Source: Acidimicrobiales bacterium (lineage in GTDB: Bacteria > Actinomycetota > Acidimicrobiia > Acidimicrobiales > RAAP-2). Taken from it: DNA of 37,367 nt. A model generated the notes under the pieces. It did no database searches. It was given only the letters and a program-made list of their open reading frames with translations, and was not told where the DNA came from. The stretch spans positions 1 to 37,367 of the forward strand of contig JADGOE010000028.1 in the NCBI GenBank assembly GCA_017883135.1, in the 5' to 3' direction. The translations under genes were made by a program, and so were the position numbers. Shown here in pieces: positions 7,783 to 15,357 of the stretch (its first letter is position 1; each line of letters opens with the position of its first letter).

Positions 7783-9368
7783 GCCCCAGGCCCGGATTCG
7801 TGCTCGACGTCGACCGCTCGACCCCGCCCACCCTCTTCTGGCACGGCGAGCGGTTCAGCCTCGAGCGTCTTCCCGAGGGCAGCCGGGTGATCTATGCGCC
7901 CGAGCCGATCGACCCGTTGCAGGACCCCTCGGCCGCCATCCGGGCAGCGCTCAACTACCCGGTCGGTGACAGCGACCCGCTCCCCTCCCTGCTCCGCCCG
8001 GGCATGAGGCTGACCATCGCCTTCGACGACATCTCCCTGCCGTTGCCGCCGATGGAACGACCTGACATCCGCCAGCTGGTCATCGAGCAGGTGCTCGACA
8101 TGGCCGCCGAGGCCGGCGTCGACGACGTGGTTCTCATCGTGGCACTCGCCCTCCATCGGCGGATGACCGAACCGGAGCTTCGCCACGCCATCGGGGACCG
8201 GATCTACGACGCGTTCGCCCCCGCTGGGCTGTTGACCCAGCACGATGCCGAGGACCCGGATGCCCTGGTCCACCTCGGCCTCACCGATGAAGGGGAGGAC
8301 GTCGAGATCAACAAGCGTGCAGCGGAGAGCGACCTGTTGGTCTACGTCAACATCAACCTGGTGGCCATGGACGGCGGCCACAAGAGCGTCGCCACCGGCC
8401 TGGCCAGCTACAAGAGCCTGCGCCACCATCACAACCCGTTGACGATGCAGAAGAGCCGATCGTTCATGGACCAGCACCGTTCGGAGCTGCACTCGGCCAA
8501 CTGGCGGATGGGGCGCCTGATCGCGGCAGCCGGTGTGAAGGTCTTCCAGATCGAGACCACCCTCAACAACGACACCTTCCCCGAGGCCTTCCGATTTCTC
8601 CAGAAGCGCGAATGGGAGTGGAAGGCCAAGGATCGCATCGGGTACCTGGCGGCGTCCAAGGCCCTCGACCGGACACCGGCCCGCTATGCGCGCCAGATCT
8701 TCCACTCGGTGAAGGCCCCCCATCGGATGACCTCCGTGCAGGCCGGGGAGGTCGAAGCCGTCCACGCCATCACCACCGAGCACGTGTGGGAGCAGCAGGG
8801 CGTGATCGTCGAAGGCCAGACCGACATCTTGACCATGGGTCTCCCCTACATCAGCCCCTACAACGTGAACTCCATCCTCAACCCGATCTTGGTGGCGTGC
8901 CTGGGCCTCGGGTACTTCTTCAACCTCTACCGAGGCAAACCGCTGGTCCGCGAAGGCGGGGTCCTGATCATGACCCACCCCACCCGTTGGGAGTTCAACC
9001 CGGTCCACCACCCGAGCTACATCGACTTCTTCGAGCAGGTGTTGAGCGAGACGACCGACCCCGTCGAGGTGGCGGATCGGTTCGAAGAGGGGTTCGCCAC
9101 CGACCCGTGGTACATCCATCTGTACCGCACTGGGCACGCCTACCACGGCGTCCACCCGTTCTACATGTGGTACTGGTGCGCCCACGCGCTCCAGCACCTG
9201 GGCGCGGTGATCATCGTCAGGGGTGACCAGGCAGCCGTGCACCGTCTCGGGTTCCGGGCTGCATCCACCCTGGCCGATGCGCTCGAAATGGCCCGCGACG
9301 TCGTCGGGCCGTCGCCGTCACTCACCCACCTCCACGCCCCCCCGCTCCTCATGGCCGACGTGCAGTGA
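7779..9368 (+). CDS. LarA-like (lactate racemase domain, DUF2088) protein
   Basis: A 529-residue member of the LarA superfamily, nickel-pincer-cofactor racemases of 2-hydroxy acids. Visible landmarks are the early Asp-rich loop FDDISLPLPP, ALALHRRMTEPEL (His126, matching LarA His108), and GGHKS (Lys202, matching the cofactor-bearing Lys184). A His cluster at 216-218 sits 16 residues after the Lys, as LarA His200 does. The residue 10 before the Lys, where LarA has its second catalytic His174, is Ile here. Ordinary two-base racemisation is therefore doubtful. The C-terminal half is longer than in LarA and less conserved. No larB, larC or larE maturation gene is present in the window. It overlaps both neighbours by 4 bases in the TetR-controlled operon. 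Its role is unknown: a hydroxy-acid or polyol epimerase-type step is an inference. Confidence 0.75.
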   Translation: MSPRPGFVLDVDRSTPPTLFWHGERFSLERLPEGSRVIYAPEPIDPLQDPSAAIRAALNYPVGDSDPLPSLLRPGMRLTIAFDDISLPLPPMERPDIRQLVIEQVLDMAAEAGVDDVVLIVALALHRRMTEPELRHAIGDRIYDAFAPAGLLTQHDAEDPDALVHLGLTDEGEDVEINKRAAESDLLVYVNINLVAMDGGHKSVATGLASYKSLRHHHNPLTMQKSRSFMDQHRSELHSANWRMGRLIAAAGVKVFQIETTLNNDTFPEAFRFLQKREWEWKAKDRIGYLAASKALDRTPARYARQIFHSVKAPHRMTSVQAGEVEAVHAITTEHVWEQQGVIVEGQTDILTMGLPYISPYNVNSILNPILVACLGLGYFFNLYRGKPLVREGGVLIMTHPTRWEFNPVHHPSYIDFFEQVLSETTDPVEVADRFEEGFATDPWYIHLYRTGHAYHGVHPFYMWYWCAHALQHLGAVIIVRGDQAAVHRLGFRAASTLADALEMARDVVGPSPSLTHLHAPPLLMADVQ

Positions 9369-10411
9369 GCCCGAGGCCCGGATCCTCCAACTCGTTGCGT
9401 CCCCGGCGGGCCGTGCGCACCGACGCCAGCCTTGGCACGAGCGAACCCGGGGCGGGCTCGGCAAGGGTGCGCGCCTCCCTGCACCGGCTGACGCCCGCCG
9501 CGGTGGCGGCCCGGCTGGGCAGAAGCAGGTTCCCGCTGGCTGCCCCCAGCTGGCCCGAATCGATCCCCCGGCCGGCTCCGGCACCAGAACTGGGCGTGCA
9601 CTACGACACGGCCTGGTCGCGGAGGTACCCGGTGCGCCTGGCTCGAGCAATGGTGCTGGACAACGTGACCCGGCCGGTGGCCCGGCTGGTCGCTTCGCCG
9701 CTGATCCGGGGCGAGGAGGTGCTCAAGGGGATCGAGGCGCCGGTCATCTTCGCGGCGAACCATGCCAGCCACATCGACACGCCCCTGCTCCTCAGCTGCC
9801 TCCCCCTGCGCTTCCGGCACCGGACCGTGATCGCCGCGGCCGCCGACTACTTCTTCGACCGGCGGTGGAAGGCCGACGCCTGGTCGTTCCTGCTGGGTGC
9901 CATCCCCATCGAGCGGACGAAGGTCAACCGACGCTCGGCCGACCTGGCCGCGGACCTGCTGGCCGACAACTGGAACCTGGTGATCTTCCCCGAAGGAGGT
10001 CGGTCTCCCGATGGATGGGCACAGACCTTCCGCGGCGGCGCTGCCTATCTGGCCGGCCGCACCGGGCGACCGGTGGTGCCGGTGCACCTGGACGGCACCC
10101 GGCACATACTCCCAAAGGGGAGGAACTCCCTACGCAGGTCCCGGACCACCGTCACCTTCGGCACTCCTCTCTGGCCCGAGGAGGGTGAGGGCGCACGCCG
10201 CTTCGGAGGGCGAATCGAATCCGCGGTGGCCACCTTGGCCAACGAGGCCGGTTCGGACTGGTGGACGGCTCGCAAGCAGGCAGCGTCCGGGGACACCCCC
10301 TCGCTGCAAGGTCCCGACGCGGCAACCTGGCGACGGTCGTGGATGCTCTCGTCTGCCCCCGAGCGCCGGGACACCGATGACGGCGTGGAGTGGCCGAAGA
10401 TGGCTCGCTGA
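9365..10411 (+). CDS. PlsC-like 1-acylglycerol-phosphate acyltransferase family protein
   Basis: A 348-residue protein with an LPLAT/PlsC acyltransferase domain (about 110-310). Motif I is NHASHID (His133-x4-Asp138), motif II is around ERTKVNRRS, motif III is FPEGGRSPDGW, and motif IV contains VVPVHLDGT. It transfers an acyl chain to a glycerol-phosphate-type or related hydroxyl acceptor at the inner membrane face. About 110 N-terminal residues precede the domain, which is longer than minimal PlsC. The GTG start at 9365 overlaps the LarA-like stop by 4 bases; no better start is nearby. It is the last gene of the TetR-controlled operon, which suggests the product is a membrane lipid. It converges on gatD with 63 bases between the stops. 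Confidence 0.85.
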   Translation: MSPRPGSSNSLRPRRAVRTDASLGTSEPGAGSARVRASLHRLTPAAVAARLGRSRFPLAAPSWPESIPRPAPAPELGVHYDTAWSRRYPVRLARAMVLDNVTRPVARLVASPLIRGEEVLKGIEAPVIFAANHASHIDTPLLLSCLPLRFRHRTVIAAAADYFFDRRWKADAWSFLLGAIPIERTKVNRRSADLAADLLADNWNLVIFPEGGRSPDGWAQTFRGGAAYLAGRTGRPVVPVHLDGTRHILPKGRNSLRRSRTTVTFGTPLWPEEGEGARRFGGRIESAVATLANEAGSDWWTARKQAASGDTPSLQGPDAATWRRSWMLSSAPERRDTDDGVEWPKMAR

Positions 10412-10474
10412 CTGCTGCACCCACGGTGGACGGCGCGGCGCCCGGTTGCCGAGGGCCCTCCGGAAAGAGTGCTC

Positions 10475-11284
10475 TCAACCCCGGCGACGGAGCAGCCGGC
10501 GCACGACGTCGCGCCGGCCCGACTCGTGCACCACGGCCAGCCGTTCGGCGCGCAACGCCAACTCCTCGGTGTCGTCCAGCGGCTCGAGAGACTCGCGCCC
10601 ACCCGGACCGGACAGCGCCCAACCCAACAAGAGGTCGGCAAGTGCCGTGTTGCGGGCCAGAACCGGGCCATGAAGGTACGTGCCCACCACCCGGCCTGAC
10701 CAGGCGCCCTCGCCCCCGTCACCTGCGCCGTTCCCGACCCCTTCGACCACATGGGACAGCACCCGCGCCCCGGCGCCCACCGAGGTCACCCCCCCATGGT
10801 TCTCGAAGCCGGTGAGCCGTGGCAGCGATCCACCGTCGGGCGAACGCGGTCCATCGGAGGCCACCGTCGCGACGAGCTCGCCCACCGCCCGCGTACCGGT
10901 GCCCTTGCGGGTCCGCACGTCGAGCAGGCCGAGGCCCTGGTGGGACCGGTCCTCACTATCGGGGAAGGATCCTCCGAGCAGTTGGAACCCGGCGCAGACG
11001 CCGAACACGACTGCACCTCGGTCCGCGGCCCCTACTAGCGTCCCATCCTCGCGGAGGGCGGCGGCGGCACGAACCTGAGGGCCGTCCTCGCCACCCCCGA
11101 TGCAGTAGAGGTCGGCGGTGGGCAGCGGCCGGCCCGAGCTCGCCTGGATCAGGTCCGTGTCGATGCCGCGCCACGACGCCCGGCGGGCCAGAACCAGTCC
11201 GTTCCCCCCGTCCCCGTAGGTACCGAGCAGGTCGGGGTAGACCACGGCGATGGTGAGTGGGGAGCTGCGGGCTGCCGTGGTCAC
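10475..11284 (-). CDS. gatD: Lipid II isoglutaminyl synthase, glutamine amidotransferase subunit GatD
   Basis: A 269-residue class I (CobB/CobQ-like) glutamine amidotransferase. The nucleophile is Cys97 in FGVCAGFQLLGG; the catalytic His205 is in GTYLHGP; FENHGG is the substrate-loop signature of GatD/CobQ-like proteins. GatD releases ammonia from glutamine for MurT, which amidates the D-Glu alpha-carboxylate of the lipid II stem peptide to D-isoglutamine in the cytoplasm. The GTG start at 11284 overlaps the murT stop by 4 bases, as expected for an obligate complex. The length is normal. CobQ is excluded by the short length and the adjacent murT. Confidence 0.93.
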   Translation of the reverse strand: MTTAARSSPLTIAVVYPDLLGTYGDGGNGLVLARRASWRGIDTDLIQASSGRPLPTADLYCIGGGEDGPQVRAAAALREDGTLVGAADRGAVVFGVCAGFQLLGGSFPDSEDRSHQGLGLLDVRTRKGTGTRAVGELVATVASDGPRSPDGGSLPRLTGFENHGGVTSVGAGARVLSHVVEGVGNGAGDGGEGAWSGRVVGTYLHGPVLARNTALADLLLGWALSGPGGRESLEPLDDTEELALRAERLAVVHESGRRDVVRRLLRRRG

Positions 11285-12663
11285 AGTTGCCTCCCCAGCT
11301 CGGCGAAGGCGGTGTAATTCCCGAGGAATTCGATGGGGTCCGGGGCGGCGGCCCCCAGGTCCGGGGCAGCGGCCGTGCCCGCAGTGATCGAGGTTCGCAT
11401 GGCCACCGCCCGGTCGAGCGCCGCCAGGGGCCCGGCGACCACCGTGTGGGACACCTCCGCGTACCGCAACCGCACCGCCAAGTCGAGACGCCGATCACCG
11501 GTGGCCACCACCGGCCGTCCGGCCAGGCGCTCGAAGGGCACGTCCCACAGCCAGCTGGGGTCCAGCCCGTCGGCGATGCGGGCGTTGACCGAGAGGACTA
11601 CCGGGGCTCCGCTCGGTGCACCCTCGTCCAGAAGGTCGAAGATGGCGGTCCAACCGGCCGGGTTCTTGGCCAGCAGCAGACGTACCGGTTGCCCCTTCCA
11701 CGACGTGGAGGAGAACCGGCCGGCCACCTCTTCGACCAAGGGGAGGCGGGCCAGCACCGCAGAGAGTGGAAGCGGTGCTGCAGACCCGCCCGGTGGCCCC
11801 GCACCGGGCATCACGGTCGCAGCGAGGGCGACCATGGCGGCGTTTGCCCGGTTGAACTGGCCGGGGAGGCCCAAGGACAGCACGTGCCGTGAGCGATCGG
11901 CCATGACCAGCTCGGCACCCTCGAGCCATGCATCGCGCTCCGGCCGAGCGAACTCGCACCGGTCGCAGGCCCACTCGCCCCCGGGGCCGAACTCGATCCT
12001 GCCGCCACAGGCAGGACAACCCACAGCATCGTCGTGCCACACCTGGCCAGCGCCCACCCAGAGCACCTGGGGTGCGGCCACGGCCGCCCACACCACCATG
12101 GGATCGTCAGCATTGGCCACCACCACCGTGGCGTGCTCACCCGGGCCGGCGTCACCGGCAAGGCGACCCAGGGCCGACCGCCATCGATCGACCAGCATCC
12201 TGACCTCGGCGATCCGATCGAGCTGGTCCCGTGACAGATTGAGCAGGATCACCACACGTGGGCGGCTCTCTTCGATCAGCCGGCCGAGGTAGCTCTCGTC
12301 CACCTCGAGCACCGCGGCTGTGGCCCGAGGCGACTCGACCAAGGCGGCCACGTGGCCGGCGGGCATGTTGGACCCGGTGTCATTGGTCGCGACGGCGGGT
12401 CCCTCCGCACCCGAGAGAGCCGCCACCATCAGGCGGGTGGCGGTGGTCTTCCCATTGGTGCCGGTGACCAGGGCCACGGCCCTGCCTCCGACCAGGGCGG
12501 CCAGCAGGGTGGGGTCGACGGCCAAGCCGGCCCGGCCGCCGGCCACCGTCCCGCTCCCCCGTCCGAGCAGCCGCGACAGCTGATTGACGAACCTGACCAC
12601 CCACGTGGCAACCGAGGCGCGGGCCGACAGGGTGCGTGGGTTCGCGACGGCCGTAACGGTCAC
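11281..12663 (-). CDS. murT: Lipid II isoglutaminyl synthase, Mur-ligase-like subunit MurT
   Basis: A 460-residue Mur-ligase family protein. The ATP P-loop TGTNGKTT lies near residues 68-75. A four-Cys zinc ribbon typical of MurT (CPAC...CDRC) is in the central domain, and the C-terminal DUF1727-type region contains LLLAKNPAGW and VLSVNARIADG. MurT activates the glutamate carboxylate of lipid II with ATP and receives ammonia from GatD. The GTG at 12663 is chosen because it overlaps the upstream HAD-PlsC stop by exactly 4 bases and precedes the family's N-terminus. A much longer open frame upstream is the shadow of the HAD-PlsC gene. It is co-transcribed with an acyltransferase gene upstream and gatD downstream. 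Confidence 0.93.
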   Translation of the reverse strand: MTVTAVANPRTLSARASVATWVVRFVNQLSRLLGRGSGTVAGGRAGLAVDPTLLAALVGGRAVALVTGTNGKTTATRLMVAALSGAEGPAVATNDTGSNMPAGHVAALVESPRATAAVLEVDESYLGRLIEESRPRVVILLNLSRDQLDRIAEVRMLVDRWRSALGRLAGDAGPGEHATVVVANADDPMVVWAAVAAPQVLWVGAGQVWHDDAVGCPACGGRIEFGPGGEWACDRCEFARPERDAWLEGAELVMADRSRHVLSLGLPGQFNRANAAMVALAATVMPGAGPPGGSAAPLPLSAVLARLPLVEEVAGRFSSTSWKGQPVRLLLAKNPAGWTAIFDLLDEGAPSGAPVVLSVNARIADGLDPSWLWDVPFERLAGRPVVATGDRRLDLAVRLRYAEVSHTVVAGPLAALDRAVAMRTSITAGTAAAPDLGAAAPDPIEFLGNYTAFAELGRQL

Positions 12664-14042
12664 GCGGTAGGTCGGGTGCGGGCGAGTTCCTCGTCCGTCG
12701 GGTCCCGCTCGAGGCGGGACTCCTCCGGCAACAGGTCGGCGATGGCCGCCATCAATGTGGCGGTGTCGGCGGCCGCGTCCTCGAGTCCGAGGCCGACGGC
12801 CGGTCCCACCGTGACAGTGACCCGGGGCGGGTGCTGCAGGGTGGCCACGTTCGGCACCTTGGACGATCGCGGCCAGACCTCCTCGGTACCCCAGACCCCG
12901 ATGGGGATGACCGGAGCCCCGGTCTCGGCGGCCAGACGGGCCGCCCCGGTGCGGCCCTTCAGGACCGGATCGAAGAACTCCGCACCCCGCGGGATCGTCC
13001 CCTGAGGGAGGACGACGACGACTTCGCCGGCGCGAAGTGCGGCGGCGGCCCGACGCATCGAGTCGGAGGACCCGCTCCCCCGCTCCACCGGAATCCCTCC
13101 CAGGGCCCGAGCCAGATGCCCGACGATCGGGGCATCGAAGATCTCCTGTTTGCCCAAGAAGCGGACCGGCCGGCCGAGCCGGGCCGCGACCATCCCGAGG
13201 GCCGCCACATCGAAGTAGCTCCGATGGTTCGACGCAAGCAGCACCGGGCCGGACTTCGGGATGTGATCGACGCCGGTCACAGTGAAGCGCGCATAGGGGA
13301 ACACCTCGGGCCGGAAGAACAGCCGCAGCAGGTGATAGGGCTCCAGTCCGACAACCGACGGGACGCCGGGGGCGCGGTCCCAGTACTCGAGGGGCCATCG
13401 TCGGGCCAAAGCCACCGCCGCCAACCGCGGGTCGGGGTTCAACGGGTGGGGATGGCCGACCTCATGCAGCAGGGGAAGGTCGAAGAAGCTGTCCGAGTAG
13501 GCATGGGAGGCCCCGAGGTCGACGCCGTGGTCGGTGGCCCACTGCCTCACTGCCGCCCGCTTGCCCACGCCCCAGACGAATCCACCCTCCAACCTGCCGG
13601 TGTAGCGACCATCGGACTCGGCGTAGCGGGTGGCGATCACCCCGTCGAACCCCAGCGCGTCGGCCAGGGGGGCAACGAGATCCACCGGGGAGGTCGTGGC
13701 CACCACAAGGGGCATTCCTTCGGCACGGTGAACGGCCAGGGCATCGAGGGCCCACGGTTGGACCAGGTCGACCAGGGGCTCCACCGCGCGCTTCCCCGCC
13801 CGGCGAACGGCGTCGGCAGAACGATTGCGCATCAGCGGGGCGGCGGCACGCGCCAACCCCATGAAGGGCACCGACTCGCCGAAGAGATCGTAGAACCGAT
13901 ACATGTACCGGTCGCCCGGAAGATGGCGACCGGTCGGCAGGACGCCCTCGGCCACCATCGCCTCGTGGAAGACCGGCCCACTGGCCGACCGGAGCAGGGT
14001 CCGGTCCAGATCGACGAACACCGCGCCTGACGATTCGGACAT
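12660..14042 (-). CDS. HAD-IB phosphatase / PlsC acyltransferase fusion
   Basis: A 460-residue bifunctional protein. The N-terminal HAD-IB domain (about 1-215) keeps the full motif I VDLDRT (Asp11, Asp13), motif II VVATTSP and motif III YSDSFFDLPLL. The C-terminal LPLAT domain (about 245-440) has NHRSYFD (His273-x4-Asp278) and VLPQGTIPRG, where the usual Glu of FPEGT is Gln. This is the architecture of mycobacterial PlsC-type proteins (for example Rv2483c), which are assigned to phosphatidic acid synthesis; the HAD part may dephosphorylate a lipid phosphate. The ATG is at 14042. Its stop overlaps the murT start by 4 bases, putting phospholipid acylation and peptidoglycan amidation on one message. 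A C-rich-loop RNA candidate lies in its upstream region. Confidence 0.88.
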   Translation of the reverse strand: MSESSGAVFVDLDRTLLRSASGPVFHEAMVAEGVLPTGRHLPGDRYMYRFYDLFGESVPFMGLARAAAPLMRNRSADAVRRAGKRAVEPLVDLVQPWALDALAVHRAEGMPLVVATTSPVDLVAPLADALGFDGVIATRYAESDGRYTGRLEGGFVWGVGKRAAVRQWATDHGVDLGASHAYSDSFFDLPLLHEVGHPHPLNPDPRLAAVALARRWPLEYWDRAPGVPSVVGLEPYHLLRLFFRPEVFPYARFTVTGVDHIPKSGPVLLASNHRSYFDVAALGMVAARLGRPVRFLGKQEIFDAPIVGHLARALGGIPVERGSGSSDSMRRAAAALRAGEVVVVLPQGTIPRGAEFFDPVLKGRTGAARLAAETGAPVIPIGVWGTEEVWPRSSKVPNVATLQHPPRVTVTVGPAVGLGLEDAAADTATLMAAIADLLPEESRLERDPTDEELARTRPTA

Positions 14043-14129
14043 GCGCTCACGCTACCGCCGACCCGAACGGGGTGGGAGACGAAACTGGGCCGGCCGCCAA
14101 GAGACCTGGCACTGCCGCATTCTGCCCTC

Positions 14130-14224
14130 GGACGCGGCGAAGGGACCACCAGGGGGGGTAGGCGGTCCCTTCGCACTGACTCAACCAGGAAAGGAGGGGG
14201 ATTCCTATGATCCTGTGGTCGTGA
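14130..14224 (-). ncRNA. Candidate 6C small RNA (two C-rich-loop hairpins)
   Basis: On the minus strand a start near 14224 would yield an RNA with two hairpins. Hairpin 1 pairs 14202-14206 with 14187-14191 (AGGAA/TTCCT), with a 10-base loop containing CCCCCTCC. Hairpin 2 pairs 14164-14174 with 14137-14147 (GCGAAGGGACC and its complement, 11 perfect pairs), with a 16-base loop containing seven consecutive C. Two stem-loops with C runs in the loops define the actinobacterial 6C RNA. A sigma-70-like promoter sits at the right distance upstream. Loop 1 has five rather than six uninterrupted C, and no U-tract follows. It could instead be a structured leader of the HAD-PlsC/murT/gatD mRNA. Confidence 0.6.
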
Positions 14225-14230
14225 AGTGAT

Positions 14231-14258
14231 CGTATAACACTCGCGAGCAATCAGTCAA
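14231..14258 (-). promoter_or_regulatory. Sigma-70-like promoter for the 6C-like RNA / murT operon
   Basis: Read on the minus strand, TTGACT (14258-14253) is followed after 16 bases by TATACG (14236-14231). This is one of the most consensus-like promoters in this GC-rich window. The predicted start is near 14224, directly before the first C-rich hairpin and about 180 bases upstream of the HAD-PlsC ATG. It lies back to back with the lysR promoter region. Confidence 0.55.
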
Positions 14259-14270
14259 GCAGCTTATGTC

Positions 14271-14283
14271 GATACCTGGTATC
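14271..14283. promoter_or_regulatory. Inverted repeat just upstream of the lysR-type gene
   Basis: GATACC-T-GGTATC is a perfect inverted repeat with a one-base centre, ending 10 bases before the ATG at 14294. TATCTT (14280-14285) overlaps its right arm and is placed as a -10 box for leaderless transcription. The repeat could be an autoregulatory site of the LysR-type protein, although LysR sites usually follow a T-N11-A pattern. Confidence 0.4.
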
Positions 14284-14293
14284 TTGATTAGCG

Positions 14294-15208
14294 ATGGAGC
14301 TCCGACACCTGCAGGCCCTCACCGCCATCAGCGACCATGGCACCTTCTCGGCTGCGGCCCAACACCTCGGGACGGTGCAGTCCAACGTCTCCGCCCACGT
14401 CGCCCGCCTCGAGCGGGAGCTGGGCGCCCCGCTGATCGACCGGTCCGACGGCCGACTCACCGAGGAGGGGCTGGCGGTGGTGGCCCGGGCCCGCCGGATC
14501 CTCTCCGAACTCGATGCCCTGGTCTCCGACGTTGCCGCCTGCAGGGACGAGGTGACCGGCACCGTGCGGGTGGGGATGATCGGTACCACCGCCCGATGGC
14601 TGGTCCCCCGGTTGATGGACGCCGCCCGTCAGCGCCACCCCAAGCTCCGCCTGGTGATCGTGGAGGGCACCAGTACCGGGCTGGAGCCCCAACTGGCCTC
14701 CGGCCAGCTCGATCTGGCCGTCTTGAACCTGCCGATGCCCGGCCGCGACCTGGTCGCCACGCTCCTCTTCGAGGAGGACCTGATGCTCGTGGTACCCGAG
14801 GGCCACGCCATGGCCACCCCTGATCGCCCCCTCTGCCTGGAGGACCTAGCCGAGATGGAGCTCCTCTTGCCCCTGCCCGGCACCTCCTTCCGCGATGAGC
14901 TCGATGCAGTCACCCTCCCCCTGGGGATCACCCTCCTTCCGGTCGCCGAGATCGACGGCCTCCGCCTGATCGCGTCGCTGACCTTCGAGGGGTACGGACC
15001 GGCCATCCTGCCCGCCACCGCCATCCCCGCCTTCCTCAGGTCCGAGTTCCACCCGGTGTCGGTCGAGGGCCTCCCCCGCCGGCGGGTCGGTGTGGCCCAG
15101 CGGAGCCGCGGGCTTCCCTCGGCGCCGACCCGTGCCCTGCTCGAGCTGCTCGGAGAGGTGGTGGCCATGCCAGAAGGCCGCCCCCAGGGCCTCCACGTGC
15201 CCGGCTGA
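14294..15208 (+). CDS. LysR-type transcriptional regulator
   Basis: A 304-residue LysR-family regulator. The N-terminal winged HTH (about 1-60) is typical: MELRHLQALTAISDHGTFSA, then an HTH ending in HVARLERELGAPLIDRS. The C-terminal substrate-binding domain starts around VRVGMIGTTARWLVP and contains LDLAVLNLPMPGRDLV. The effector is unknown. No Shine-Dalgarno sequence is seen before the ATG and TATCTT lies 8 bases upstream, so the mRNA may be leaderless. It diverges from the murT operon and 6C-like RNA and is followed by the secreted IPT-like gene, either of which could be a target. Confidence 0.93.
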   Translation: MELRHLQALTAISDHGTFSAAAQHLGTVQSNVSAHVARLERELGAPLIDRSDGRLTEEGLAVVARARRILSELDALVSDVAACRDEVTGTVRVGMIGTTARWLVPRLMDAARQRHPKLRLVIVEGTSTGLEPQLASGQLDLAVLNLPMPGRDLVATLLFEEDLMLVVPEGHAMATPDRPLCLEDLAEMELLLPLPGTSFRDELDAVTLPLGITLLPVAEIDGLRLIASLTFEGYGPAILPATAIPAFLRSEFHPVSVEGLPRRRVGVAQRSRGLPSAPTRALLELLGEVVAMPEGRPQGLHVPG

Positions 15209-15264
15209 CCACCTGCGGGCGCCCCAAGTGGGGTGAGGTCCGAACTCCTCGGCGCCCACGACAT

Positions 15265-15278
15265 GTGAGAACTCTCAC
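15265..15278. promoter_or_regulatory. Short inverted repeat upstream of the secreted protein gene
   Basis: GTGAG-AACT-CTCAC, with perfect 5-base arms, directly joins and overlaps the first of three CTCTCAY boxes. It could be part of the same control region or chance. Confidence 0.25.
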
Positions 15279-15300
15279 GGATCCCTCATCCTCCTCTCAT
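15272..15300 (+). promoter_or_regulatory. Three tandem Pho-box-like direct repeats
   Basis: CTCTCAC (15272-15278), CCCTCAT (15283-15289) and CTCTCAT (15294-15300) are separated by 4-base spacers, so the period is exactly 11 bases, one helical turn. PhoB-type response regulators bind 7-base direct repeats with 4-base spacers (enteric consensus CTGTCAT), and CTCTCAT matches 6 of 7. They lie 58-86 bases before the ATG of the secreted protein at 15358. Inferred: OmpR/PhoB-family control, possibly phosphate-responsive. No good -10 was recognised downstream. Confidence 0.45.
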
Positions 15301-15357
15301 GATCCTCCCGCAACCTGATCCTGTCTCGTCCGAGCTGCCCGATGGGAAGGACCTGCC

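Noticed and set aside
7686-9242. A 518-residue open frame antisense to the LarA-like gene
   Set aside because: It is a GC-driven shadow: the plus strand encodes a protein with LarA catalytic residues and a 4-base overlap at each end, and the antisense frame shows no recognisable motif.
10412-10474. Terminator between the PlsC gene and gatD
   Set aside because: Only short GC-rich palindromes (for example GAGGGCCCTC) are present, without a credible stem-loop or U-tract.
12664-13398. N-terminal extension of murT
   Set aside because: It is the antisense-free shadow frame of the HAD-PlsC gene on the same strand. The family N-terminus and the 4-base overlap place the start at 12663.
14137-14174. 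Strong hairpin read as a Rho-independent terminator
   Set aside because: No U-tract follows on either strand and both flanking genes start, rather than end, around it. The C7 loop and the neighbouring second C-rich hairpin fit a 6C-type RNA better.
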